The position numbers and the translations under genes are program-made. From positions 310,001 through 374,000 of the forward strand of contig JAQGBZ010000001.1 of the NCBI GenBank assembly GCA_034687125.1: DNA of 64,000 nt, in the 5' to 3' direction. This document shows positions 28,401 to 41,400 of this stretch, one piece after another. This DNA is from Neelides folsomi. Taxonomy: Eukaryota; Arthropoda; Collembola; Neelipleona; Neelidae. Below the pieces are notes generated by a model. It was not told the origin of the DNA. It was given only the letters and a program-made list of their open reading frames with translations, and did no database searches. The first letter of the stretch is position 1. Every line of letters begins with the position of its first letter.

Positions 28401-30790
28401 TAATTATATTCTCTATCGGTCTCTAACTCTCTATAAGGTTAACTATGTCCAGTTATATTACATAAAGTTAATCCATTGCTCAAGACATGAATATTGGTAT
28501 ATAAATTTATTAAACAAAGCTTGAAACAAGACAATTAATTGAACGAACGCCAGGCGCCTGTGCCTATACAACATCGAGACATCGAGCATCGCTAACAATA
28601 AAAAATCATAATGGATTTTAATACCCATGTAAGAAAAACGATTAAGGAAATGTTAAAGGCATTTCAATTGTAAAGCAAATCATAAAAATGAGATTTCCGC
28701 CCCCACTCCGACATGAAATGTTTGCGAATAAATTATTTAAGCTCAATTGGGAAAAGTATATTAAAACTTTGTTTGGTCAAGATTCCTCTAAATACCTTCA
28801 ATCCCTTTTTCTCAACACTTGATAAGCCTCAGTCCGCATTAAACTTTCAACGAAAAGAGTAAATTTTGACCTGAAGATACGAAAGTTGTAAAGCAGAAGG
28901 GAGAAAAGTTTCTTGTGCTTCCTCTTATATTCGACCCAGGTTTAGTTTCCTTTACTTTCCCGGAGCTTATCTCTAAACCGAATACTTTCTCTCGAGAACC
29001 TTGAGTTTAATCAGTCCTTTAAAAGGATTTTGTGATTCGAGACATTTACTCTCTCGGATTTATTTGTAGGAAGGAGAGAGGAAGAATGGGCTGAATTTTC
29101 CATTGGCGACCCTTTAGGTTGAAGTATCGTAATGCAATTCGGATTGATTGGGATGAGGAAAGAAAAACCACATAAAAGGAGCGAGAGAGAAGTGGAAAAG
29201 TTAAAGTGGAGCGGACCGTCTGGGGCACCCAAGATGGGAGCAGAGGGGAAATCCGGCAATCCTTAATTTACAATGATTGACGTATCGCATAATTGTATTA
29301 CGACACTGACAAATGAACAGAGGGACTTCTCGGTGCGTGATTGGGACTCATGGAGTTGAACCTGAATGTTCCTTTTCCCTTTTATTCCCTCCACCACTCC
29401 TCATGATGACTTTTGCGACTCTTGGGTGTGTTGGGAGAGAGTCATCCTCATTCCACTCCAGGTTACAACCACGTCGCGTCGATCCGATTACATTACTCCT
29501 TTCCCCCCATTGAAATTGACTTCCCTAAAGAGATTCTTAAAAGTACCCCAAATACACTAAGCCCTCCTCTTTTATTCAATTTACCCAACCACCCTCATTT
29601 ACAAGTCTTGCTTAAAACTCACGTCCAATTCCAAGAAACTCAAGAGAATTACATTTTTAACTCTCAAATACACAGCGTAAACCTAAATATTTAAGTATAA
29701 CTTTAAATTTATCATGTATGATACAATGCTACATGAACATAAAGCATTTACAAATGTATGGAAATGGAGAAATATTGTACAGAATACGTATCTATGCAAG
29801 TACGATTAATATCCACAAAAGAAATGGAAAATTGATCTTACAAGAGCAATATTGTCAGGGGGGTTTAAAAAATTTAAAGATGCTACGTGAAAATGGGAAA
29901 AACTCGAAAACGGATCTTATCGCCCGAATTTAAATTCAAGCCCTTCCTTAGCATGATTTTAACATTCATTCTCGTGAAACATAATAGCCAATTTAAATGC
30001 TTTATAATTTATTCTAATTTTTAAATTTTACCTTAGAGGGATACTGTTTTATTGAATATTGTATTCTGTCAAGGAAAATAGAGTGGTTGCCCTTAGAATA
30101 AATAGAATTGTCACGCGATACTAATTTGGCAAAATCATTTAATCCTTTCACTTGGGTATGTTTATTCAATTTATAATAAATCATTACTTGTGAATTAAAA
30201 AAATAAAATGAAATTGCTATGATGGTTAAATGAAAATTAATTTAGCAAAAATTCAAGGTTATTAAAATAATCCAAGAAACCCATGAACATTACAAGTTAG
30301 TAGTCAAGGTCTATCAAAGTTTCATTGCGAAACTCAAGTAGGTACATAAGATCGTAAAATATATAAATATTCATTATATTTAATAATGCGAAATATATTT
30401 TGTATAAATATCTATAATTTACAATGCAAACATTTAAGAGAGAAATTCGATTTTCCGATTATTTTAATTTTAAACTGTACCTAGCAAATCAAATATAATG
30501 AGTATATTTTTAAATAATGTACCCATTCAATTAGTATTTATCGAATAATTTATTTATTTACTAATTAAATTGCTTAACTGATCCTGATCATTGTTAACTA
30601 AATCAATGTTACTCAATAATTTATTTGTTTTATTGTTTACTATTCATTTTCATTATTTATTCCATCATCCATTTCATAAAATAAATTAATTATATTGGAA
30701 AAGTAAGGTCATGATCGGGTTATCACCATGACTAATTGTCAATTGTCATTAAAAAAAAGTCAAAGGGTTCCCAATGACAAATGAAGTAAA
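16435..30790. other. Gene-poor stretch, no gene recognised
   Basis: About 14 kb without a recognisable exon. It holds an 11-base run of C at 17692-17702, a GGCGGCGGCGG run near 24541, and AT-rich parts near 18240-18600, 19910-20400, 23940-24420, 27120-27480 and 29940-30790. More balanced blocks with mixed purine and pyrimidine words lie near 16900-17640, 20640-21000, 24540-25720 and 28860-29520. The longest open frame (26047-26490, plus, 147 codons) shows no domain, no splice context and a composition typical of chance frames. Confidence 0.55.
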
Positions 30791-30806
30791 ATAAAACAAT
30801 GTAGGG

Positions 30807-30854
30807 ATGAGCATGAGCCTCTCTCTGCTCATGGCTGGGTTTAGTCATGCTCAT
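30807..30854. repeat. Inverted repeat, 10-bp arms
   Basis: ATGAGCATGA at 30807-30816 pairs with TCATGCTCAT at 30845-30854 across a 28-base loop that itself contains GCTCATGG. It opens a more GC-rich block (30790-31290) between AT-rich sequences. Confidence 0.5.
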
Positions 30855-30995
30855 TCTGGCCCTTCCATTGGAGAATAAATTTGTTTTCGGAGGGGGCAAA
30901 TTCGAACCGCTAGGGCTAAAAGGGTGAGGTGTGAAAACCCAGAGCGGGTGTTTTCTTTAGACGATAACTGGCTTAAAGGTCAACTCACCGTGCAG

Positions 30996-31030
30996 AGGTT
31001 AAGCAGGGTCAGGGCTGGTTAGTCTGATGT
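30996..31030 (+). ncRNA. Short 5S-rRNA-like fragment (possible relic)
   Basis: The run TTAAGCAGGGTCAGGGCTGG followed by TTAGT resembles the middle of animal 5S rRNA, the region of the internal promoter A box (AAGC.AAGCAGGGTC..GGCCTGGTTAGTAC in vertebrates). Only about 30 bases match. The 5' third of 5S rRNA, the C box and the 3' end are not recognisable around it. If real, it is a decayed 5S pseudogene or part of a 5S-derived SINE; chance similarity cannot be excluded. Confidence 0.25.
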
Positions 31031-31390
31031 TGCAGGAATGGCAAGCAGAACTGAGCTGAGGAGGAAGGAGGTCTTTAAAAGTCCAACGCCATTGATGTAC
31101 TGCGCTTTAGTTTTGAGTTGAAGGTTGAAGAGATGGCTGTGTCTGTGTGGCTGTGTGGGAAGTGGGATATCTCAACCCGCTTACTTTTACCATTGTCCAA
31201 ACTCTTTCCCTCCCCTTCCATTCCTTTTCACCCCGCTACTAGCGCACCTTTTAAACCCTCTCTTAACACCTCTCACCTTTGCCAATTAGGGAAAAAATTA
31301 ATCTAATTCATTCATTTCCTATATACTTATTGTAGGTACTGTTCTGCTATGATAACTTTGTGTGTTTGATTTTTCCGATTTCTTTGCAAT

Positions 31391-31434
31391 ACTTATTGTT
31401 AATGAGGTGCTTATATGCTACATTAACAATAAGT
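31391..31434. repeat. Perfect 14-bp inverted repeat (hairpin)
   Basis: ACTTATTGTTAATG at 31391-31404 is the exact reverse complement of CATTAACAATAAGT at 31421-31434, with a 16-base loop. The pairing does not extend into the flanks. Without a U run or a surrounding gene, no terminator or microRNA role can be claimed. Confidence 0.6.
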
Positions 31435-33820
31435 ACCCTTGAGATAAAAGGACCACCAAAGAAGAGTGATGACTCATAAAAATCGGCGCAACTCTGGCAA
31501 AGCGCATATTATAGAGTAAATGTAAATAAATTAATGTAAATGGATATACAGTATAAACATATTATTATTTTATTATAAATACGTATACCTAATACATATT
31601 TATTTAATGTTATTAGAATAGAAAATATAGCTAAATAAGCTCCATTGAGATATGTAACATCTTGAATGAGTAATAATTAATGTTTAATGGTATTAAACTT
31701 GTATTGTTATTATTTAATTATCTAGATAAACATTTTATTGTTTACAACACTCTTATTTAGCGTGTTTGTAAGCTCGTTGAGTTTAGTTTCGCTATATAAA
31801 TAAATATTATCTAACACTGAAATAGTTTTTGATTCTTGAGGGAGTGTGAGTATGTTCTTTACATTCCACATGCTTCCTTTGCGAGCTATCACTCCCCTTT
31901 CGTAGATCTAGAGATTCATATAACTAAAAGGGTCTTTACAAATGAGAAGGCATCAGGTTGCTTCATTTCGGGGGGAAGTTTAATAAGTACAAATGTAAAC
32001 TCAAATCCCGGGTTGGAGATATAGATATGAGTGAAGTGGGTGTGAGAGTGATGATGATTTCCTATTAAATACATTCACCGACGAGCCCATTCAACACATA
32101 CCATAGTTTTATATAAACAAGCTCTGTTAGTCCACAAAAGCACAATCGTATAAAATAAGTACATCGTATACATAGAGTATATCTTGAGTGAGATTGAGAA
32201 GTCAGAATAGACAGAGTTATCCAAGCATGTAGTTATATTATGGTGTTTTTGAAGAGGAGCATAAGGAAGATAAAAGGGAAATCTGACTGTGGCTCTCTGT
32301 AATTTTAGAGCTCAACCCGGATCTCACACGGGAAAAGTGAGGAAGGGGAAGCGCGGAAAAGTTTTGAGCGATACGAAAATGCGACATTGGTTGATAATTA
32401 AACCTATAAATTTCCTCGGCTCGGAGCTGAATGGAATAGAAAGGGAGAAAGAAGTTTCAGAGTTTCACTTTCTCATTCCTTAACAGCCTTTCTACTTAAG
32501 TTTTAAAGAAAAGGGTATTTGAATTTCCTCTCCTACTTTGACTTCACAATTCCTGATTTCGGTTTCCTTTAATACCCCCAGCGAATATTAAAAGCTAGAT
32601 TTTTGAGCTGTGTAGAAGACGGAGGATTTCATGCTTCAGCCCCACAAATTCCTCCTTATTTCATTCCGCTTTTATAGTGGTGAGTACAAAGGAGCAGAGC
32701 GGGAGAGCGTGGGTTAAGCCGGAACTGGCCCAGTGAGTTTCCAAGCATTTGTCCCTATCTGTCTTTTCCTGTTGATGAAGAGTCCGGGAAAGTCTTTTAA
32801 GACTCTTTGAGCATTTATAACAGACCAAAGGGAGGTTTTTCCCCACAGCTGCCGTATGCTGCAGAGGAAGGAGACAGAGGAGCTGAGTCGGGAGAAATTT
32901 ACAAATTCGCATCAGCCACTCCCTCGGCACCCGGGAGCTCCGCGGAGCCCGAATAGCGCAATGAATTCTAAACTCTTGACTTTCCCCTGTTGACTACTTC
33001 GGGGAGAGCTGTCGAAAGTCCGGTGTGACATTATTCAATTACCGAAATATCTCGCTGGGGTTACTTTCTCTGTAAATGTATTTCCTCTCCCTCTGTTCGC
33101 TTCTTGCGTTTGATCTCGTGGAAGTCTAAGTCCTAACTAACTCTCCTCCAACTTTGCCCTTTCAAAAATTAGCCGAATTACCAATTATCTTTGTCTTTCA
33201 CTGCTTTTGCCTCTCCGCGTGTGGCATGAAGGAATTCTCTCTCAATTTATGCTGCTGAGACTTTCAATTAATTTCCTCTCAGCTCAACCTCGGCTCGGGA
33301 AATTGGGGAGGTTGGATTAAAAGTGGAAATTTTAATTTACGGCCCCACATGACAAGGGATCCCAACACATAAGATCCCACTACTCACCCTCAGTGACGTC
33401 TTAAGCCAGAAATCCCGAAAAGGATTCCATTTCACGTCATTTTCTTTGACTTTCCATTCCAAAAGGCCTTGCACAAAAGCGAAAGAGTTTATAACCCTTT
33501 TTGTCTAAATAAACTTATTTAACGAGGTCCTCGTACATTTAGTTTTTTTATATAGTGGGAGATACCAGGTTCATAATAACGTCTTGGGCAGCATTTTTCC
33601 ATGAACCCATTTTCTGTCTCCGGAACATCCATAAATTCCATGGAACAACTTTCGACTGTCCATACTTGAGGTCGAAGAAGCGAAGGTCTCGTAAAGATCC
33701 CTGCAAGATTTCCGTCCTCACTCGAAGACGGAATTGTGAATGAGAGAGAAAATGATGCTCGGCCATATCCTCATTCACTTCTTCCCGGTGGAATTAAGTG
33801 GAGAAAGTTATTTGGAAAAA
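31435..33820. other. Gene-poor stretch, no gene recognised
   Basis: AT-rich to about 31830, then a more balanced block (about 32240-33480) with GA- and CT-rich words. The minus-strand open frame 32661-32930 has no recognisable domain. Confidence 0.5.
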
Positions 33821-33955
33821 TAGGGCAGCATTTCCTTGTCCACTTTATTATCGCCCACGGGTCTTTCAGACTCCCATTCTGGAATGACCAATCTCTCACG
33901 GAGGAATTCATTGAAGAAATGAGTTGGTCATAAATAAATAAATAGTAGGAATCCT
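33821..33955. repeat. Diverged dispersed repeat, copy 1
   Basis: It aligns in the same orientation with 35311-35430. Shared landmarks in order are AGG.CAGCATT, CCACTTT, AATGA.CAATCTC, ATTG.AGAAA, GTTGG, AATAAATAAA and AGGAATCCT. Several small indels and many substitutions separate the copies, so this is an old duplication. Nothing identifies the element type. Confidence 0.4.
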
Positions 33956-35310
33956 CTATCTTATGACTCAAACATTTTCTATGTGCCATGCATTCTATGT
34001 GCTATCTTTATCTCTCATGTTCAATTTTTATTAGATAACACTTGTTTTTGTAATTTTGTTAAGTGTTAATCATCACTACCATTAAGTTCATCAACTATTG
34101 TATTTGTCTGTTATAATAATTTTAATATTTATGTAAATGAAATTGTTTGTAAGAATAATATTTGTGGAGTTCTATCAACTCGGTAGATATCGTAGAAGAT
34201 ATTTTTGATATCAGTATCAGCTTATAAAATGGAAAAAACGTTGTTTTGATTAGTATTGGTTTAAATGCCAATTTAAGTGTTGGTTATTTTTCGATCATGT
34301 TTGTTAACGATTAATTATATTTTTAAGTAAAATGGCCCTAAATATTCTTTGCTTAATGTCTCTAATCGCAATGTCTTTAATTGAAGTAACTTATTCTAGT
34401 AAGTTCTAACATTGACAAATATAACTAATGTATTATTTAATTAATCTGATATATATATTTAATACGTAGAATCAACCCAAAACCATACTCTGCAGAATAT
34501 TGGAGCAAGTTCTATACAAAAAGGCGTTCAACTCCAATACTACATTAGTAATTACAAGGTGAAATTATTTAAATTTCAATACAATTACTAACATATATTT
34601 ATCAAACATAAAGACTCGAGAATTAACATAATTAAAATTTAGGCAACACACTCGAACGCATATTACGATTGTAGATTTGAAGGCTGTAAATTTGCCCCTA
34701 TTACATCATTCGAAATGAACTTGGAAGTTGATTGACCAACACTGTAAGTTATAATTTAGTAGGAAAATAGCAAATATTATTTCATTAATAATTTAACAAA
34801 TAATGAAGAACTTTCATATGTTAGTATCTTTAGAAGAAGGTCTTTGGCTTGGTGGCTTTGAGAAAAGGGATAAGGAATACTTTTGGGGATATTTTAATTT
34901 GGACATTCCAATATTTTATAATGATTTGCAAAAGACGAACCAAGACTTGATCAATATTTAGATTGTGTCAATATAAAACGCAGTTTGGTTTCTGAAAATG
35001 AATTCCAATTTAATTGGTATGCTGAAAATTGTGGTACATTACACAAATTCCTTTGCGTAAGATAAACGAATATTACCAAATAATATTTATGTATTAATTA
35101 AAATTACTACCTATACTATTTAGTACATAGAGTCTACTTGTACTGTGAATAAATGAATATTTTATATTAATAAATTACAGAAAATATAAACTTTTAGTTA
35201 ATTGATTTAAGATAATAAATACACACTAACTAAAATAATAAATTATTTCCAAGTTTTCTAATTTTAAGCCTTTCACTGAAAAAGTAGCTATTTGTATAGT
35301 TCGAGAAATT
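33956..35310. other. AT-rich stretch, no gene recognised
   Basis: Very AT-rich throughout, lying between the two copies of the diverged repeat. No coding, RNA or mobile-element signature seen. Confidence 0.5.
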
Positions 35311-35430
35311 GAGGTCAGCATTGGTTTCCCACTTTGCTCACTGGTTGTTCCGAATCCTTCCAGAATGATCAATCTCCCAAGAAGACCATTGGAGAAAGTT
35401 GGCAATAAATAAACAGGAATCCTGAACATG
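35311..35430. repeat. Diverged dispersed repeat, copy 2
   Basis: Partner of 33821-33955, about 1.4 kb away in the same orientation, sharing the same ordered landmarks and ending in AATAAATAAACAGGAATCCT. It overlaps a minus-strand open frame of 90 codons (35226-35498) that I do not recognise. Confidence 0.4.
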
Positions 35431-38400
35431 GCTTTCATCATAGGAACATTCGCGAAGTCGCTCAACTTTCCCATATTCCATCCAATCTCCTTAATCAAGA
35501 GAAACTTGGGTCGTAATGTCTCTCCACAACGACCATCTTATCCTCCCTGTTCAGCTCAAAGTCTTTTAATCTCTTTATCAGCTATAATATCAATTCAATA
35601 AACAAGTGAACTTCTCCTCATTATACTTTGCTCATACCAAAGTTCGAGACTACTCTATAACTGTTTATGAGGGTCATTACTTTAAATGCATTGATCCCTC
35701 AAGAAAAATTAACTGCTTGTCTTATCTCATCCTAACCCTTAGTTAGTTAGTACATAGTTAACTCTAAGACTCTTCTTTATAAAATCCCCTTGTACATACC
35801 TTCTCGTAGCTTCCGGAAAAAGTTAAGCACTTATCCAATGCTATTTTTGCCTGACTTTAATTCCGGCTGCTATACGGTCTACTACAAAAAACGAGGGGAT
35901 TCATTGCATGAAACGATAGGAGTTTTTAAATGAAGGAAAGAAACAAACTATGATAACTAGCATTATTATATATCTAGGTATATTTTTACTTGGGATAGTA
36001 TGGATGTAATAATATAGTATGGTATTATAACATACGTACTCCTAATATAACATAACATACTTTTTATATGCTTTCAATGTTACAAGTTACAATATGTTAC
36101 ATAGTATATTTATTATTTTTCCTTTTGATGTTATACTTATATTATATTTCTGCATTATATCTTCCTATTATTTTGAGAGTGTATGTTTGATGTGTTTCGC
36201 GGGATTCTCATTCTCATTCAGAAAGAATTGGAGGTGAAAAGTAGATGTGAAAACGGAGATTTTGTGGGAGGGGGAGGAGGCCGAGATCCGTAAATGGGAA
36301 AAGCCTGTTTCTTATGAGGCTTCGTTGTGGCCGCCCGGACGTCTAAACTACAAATGAATGATATGAAAAGGGCAGGATGGGAGACTTGGGGTAAGCCCTC
36401 GTAAATGAATCGGAGTTGGGAGGCCGTGAAGGCCCGAGTGGAACCATAAGCTCCCGAGGAGGAAAAAGCACAACAAACAACGGCGGATCTTTAAGGGAAA
36501 TCCCCCGTTCGTCCTTTATTTTCTTTTCCATCATCCCTCCGAGGATTTCTTTTACCCGGTTTCACTCCCACTTCTCACTCTAATACGACCCGACTACATT
36601 CCATGATTCAATAGAGGAAACTTTTCCCCAATTTCTGATTTCGATTTTCGAGCAAAGGAAGGGCTCAGGCGGAGAGATCAATGTGGCTCTGGCTCGCATC
36701 TAATTCCTTCCATTTTGCCCCTAACGAGGAGGAGGAGGACCAGAGAGGCAGACAACTTAGTAAGTAACACCATTTCGAAGAAAACTTCTCGTCTCGACTC
36801 ATCATTACCATTAGTGGAAGAGGAGGATGCTTTCACCCTCTTCTGTACAAATCTCAGAAGGACGAGCTTTTTATTCCTTTGATCCAACTCGGGGTCTTTC
36901 AGACGACTCATAGTGGGGCGAAAAACAGCCATTTCCTTTCTTGTAACACACCATCACTTCTCTTAATTAAACTTTTTCTTTCCACTTATAGCCTTCTACC
37001 AAGGTTTTACAGCTTCCCTTGTCCCGCACACTTCATTTGCATAACTGAGACTTTCAAGATGAGACAAAGAAAAACTCGTGTGGATCCTCCGAATTACCAT
37101 CTTAAAGGGAAGGCCCATTATTCAGGAATAACTCTTGAACACGAAGGAAGAAAATTTACCACTTGTCCTTTGTCTTATTATCATAATGTACACCAGGAAT
37201 GCGTAATATATGTTATGTACTACTGGTAGATCTAATATATTCCCATATATTTAAGAGCATCTGCTTAGATTAGGATATAATTTTGATATGGTTAGATTTT
37301 ATATAGTAGAGATACTTTACAACTTTACTATGAAAATAAATGGACTATTTCAGTATATATATATATATATATATATATATTCTTTCATTAAAAGTAATTC
37401 ATTCTCCAATTTTGAGGAGGATGAAGATAAATTGAACATTGCACAGGCACACAAATAAAAAAGATGGTGAGAGATGACATAGGGAAATGAAAGAATGGGT
37501 GTAAAAGATTCCAGTTCCAAGCCTCAGATTCATTTAACCTTCAAAGGCTTGAACAGGAGTTGGATGAAAGTGGCTTTGAATGATGGTTCTTGTGTCAGCA
37601 GTTTCCCGTTTTATTTTTCCTTCACCGCCATTAACCGGAGGAGTTGAAGAAATGAGGAGGAGGAGAAGCCAACCTTTTCCTTTCCTCCGTATTTTATTCT
37701 TTGGCATAGGCGGAGGGAAAGGGCCCCTCAGTGGTCGAGTGAATTTAAAAGTGAATAAAAAAGACGTTTCGATCTCCTTCAAATGTTGAGGGAAAGGGAA
37801 AAATGACTTCGACTTCTTGACTTCAACTATCTCATATCAAAGAAGATTCATTGCTATGTGTCCTCCTCAGGGATCCAATAATACTTTTCAATGCATCCTG
37901 TCTATATATTTTATATATTTCCGTACGTGCTCACTATATTGTTTGATATTTGGGTGAACAGAGGTTGAGAATGTGAATGAATGAGGCGAGGACAAGAGCG
38001 CCTTATTGTTGAACGAACAAGTTGAAATAAAGTGTCAAATATAAAGAAAGTATACCAAGATCCGTATCATATACTTAACACCGAAGGTTGAAAGGGAAGT
38101 TATACCTTAAGATTGTTCAATATAATACAGTATTGATATATTGCAATATTTTATAAAGTGGCCATATCGGAGTGGATTCGTCCAAGTCCATCGGAAAGGC
38201 GCAAAGGAGGAAATGTTATCTGTATCATTTCATTTCGTTGAAGCCATCATCGGATTTGATAAATGGTAAACGGGCCCGGCTTGAATTCTCGACTTCATTC
38301 ACCCTCAGTTGGTTCATCCTTTGACGGATGTCGAAGGGGACTTCGATTCCAACTCACCACTTCGCCCATTCTCTCTGTCCAAAGCCGATAAGACGTTTGA

Positions 38401-41400
38401 AAGCATTTCAACTTAATCTTTGGTTTCGCTCAGCCGGCTGAGAGCTGATACTTACTCTGAGTGGGCATATCCGACTTCTGGAAAGACAGGATGTGGAAAG
38501 TATCTCTAATTTGACCTATGATCTCTTAAGCCAACCATACATAGAAAACATCCACTATAAATGACAGCTATTCTTTTCAATCTGTTTATCCTTTGCCTTT
38601 TTGCTCCAAATTAAAGTAAATCATATGGAGAAGCTGATCAGACATTCAAAGGCTGAATACGATTAAATAATGTATTTAAATAGACGGATTTTGATCAAAG
38701 TGGTTTAAAAAAACAGGATTAAATCAATGTCATGTTTAAGTACACATTTGATAATGATACATGCTATTTACGTATTTGTAAGGCAAACTTCTTTTTTTTA
38801 TTGGGAAAACTTGGCTCGTAAAAGTTTGTGTCATTGGGACGAGAAATGTTTTGAATGATTTTGAATGTATACAATTGTAAGTATTTTGTATTTATCGTAT
38901 AGTTATGGGTCGTAATATTTAATGGCCTTTATTATAAAAATGGGAATGTGAATGTAATTAAAACGAGATAAAGTTGTGGAATAAATAACAATATAACTTG
39001 TATAATAAAGTCACAATTATATAACTTTGCTTTGTACATTTATTATTGAGGCCATAAAGTTTTGCGATTAGCATTTTAAGATATGCTTATTGATCCATTA
39101 TAAATTCATTAAATCATGAATGCAAATATAATTAGGAAAAATTTATACCACCATATTTTACCAGAGGTTAAGATAAAATTAAAATATTCATAAAAGTTTG
39201 AAAGAAATGCAAAGGAGGTTTATTTCCAAACGCGCCCATACTGCGAGGGCGAACCAGAAAGAGAAAAATTGTAAATTCACTTAATCTCAAATCCGGTGCT
39301 CCAATGCACGAACCAACAATTTCCTCCTTTTTTCATCTCCCTTACCCGTTCCCTTTTACCCATCCCCGCAAACTTTTCTTATTATGTGTTTTCCAGCGGT
39401 GGAAAAGTTTGTGAAATTTTCTCCATTCAGTCCGTGGGATGACGAACTCTGCATACTTATTCTTTCTTTATTTGGATGATGGTTCTATTTTAAATTCCTC
39501 CATGACACGTCTCAAGCTATCGAGAGAAGAATTTGGGATGTCTAAGATTGTCATAATGTGTCTGAAGGACCCAAATGAGGTTGAAGGTATAATTTGAGAC
39601 TACATCAACTTTTGATTACAAAAGTTGAAAGTTCCTGCGGAATCATCATTCCAAGATTTCCCTCGCTCTCATTTTACAGCCTTAGACATCCTCCCAGACG
39701 TCTTTCCAAATGCTGTACAAAGCTCCACAACCCTTGTGCTATTAGGACTGATTTGAACTTGGAAGTATTTTCAGCCAGCCCGAACATATCAAGAAAGTTT
39801 ATTATGAAATGAATAAATGTATTCATTCATCTTGCCTCGTTCTCCTTCAACGACTCAGAGAGACAGGAATAGAAAATGCCAAGTGAAGGAATATCCTTTT
39901 TCATAGAATACATGTCTAGTGAATACAAGCATGTATTATAAGATTATACACTTTATATCAAACTTTATATCAACCCTTTTATTAAATCGTATATCAAACC
40001 TTCATTAAATCTCTATGCATCTTTTCATATCTGCTAAATATTGTCTTCTGAATGCGTCTGTAGACTGAGAGATCTGAATATTGTCGAGTCAAAGACAAAC
40101 TCGTTTAAAGTCCCAGTCTCATTTGATTCTCTTTTAACCCATTCAGCATCCATTGAACTTTCCTCTGGAGAAAAGTGGATGAGACGCATTAAAGTTTAAT
40201 GAGTTTCCCTCTTTTTTTGATTCATAAAAGGAGAGGAAGATTTGGAAGGAGGGACGCGGAGACGCTGATGGAATGAGAAATAAGCAATAAATCCCCCTCA
40301 GATATAAGAGTTGTAAAAACATAAGAGGACAAACCTGGTGTGAAGTTTCATTCCTAACACTGGTGATACTAGAGAATATCATCAGGCTATGAGTTGAGAA
40401 AGCTCGCTTTGTAAATTCTAATTGGAAGGATAAATATTAGGAAAGGACGATAGGAAATTCATTCACGTGATGTGGGGAGTCATCCACACTTTTGTCGAGA
40501 CTGTCGTGTCAGTCGAGAAGAGGGCAATAAAATTAATCATGTTGGATTGGATGGCTCAAATTGGAAAAGAAATCTTCTGGGGATGCGAGATCAAGTTCTA
40601 AAAAGTACCTTTGGTGCGAGACCGAGGGTGAGGGTTCGCATGTTCAAGAATCAAAAAACTTGGCCAATAAGTATAGCAAAAGACCATAAGGATGGTTATT
40701 GACTTATAGGGAGTTATAAGAGCACAGGAGAGAAAGGAGATTCTTGGGGACGATAATGCTATTCAATTAGGTGTGAAATATGAGTGTCATGTCGTCGATT
40801 TGTCATACTTTCCATCCTAACTGTTCCTCCCCTTCGACTCACTTCCACTGGTGGGCAGCTCGGGAGAGCAATTTGAGAATTTAAATTGAACTCTTCGTCC
40901 TTCCCCGCAGAAGTCAATTGGGCAAATGAATCCAAAAATAAGGAAGATGTCACATTTGATCCTTATTTAGAATTCAGGATCCAATAACCACACTTAAGCG
41001 AGATGAATCTTTAATAACCTTGTGGGTTTATGGGGATGAAAATGTTCCAAGGGCCCATTATGGAAGATTTCATATCTACATTTGAATAAAACGGAATTCA
41101 AAATTGAAAATGAACCCAAATCATAAAACTGAAAGCATCAAATATCCAAAACTATTATTAACCCTGCATGTATCACACGTTCCAGAAAAGTTCCATCTCT
41201 TCCAAAGAAAATACTTCAAAGACTCGTTCATTCACAGTCATTTGATAGAACTTACGTGAATTCACATTATAATAAATAAATAAATAATGGTAGATATCCT
41301 ATCTGAATGCCGGAATCTGAATTTAAAACATGTTCAATGCCTTTTCAATCCTTGATAAAATAATCCATTCAGTATATGTATGGTTATATAATACCTATCT

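Noticed and set aside
30898-30908. GGTTCGAATTT on the minus strand, like a tRNA B box
   Set aside because: No A box at the right distance and no cloverleaf can be folded around it.
32661-32930. Minus-strand frame of 90 codons with several cysteines
   Set aside because: Cysteine spacing fits no zinc finger or secreted-peptide pattern I know, and there is no exon boundary support.
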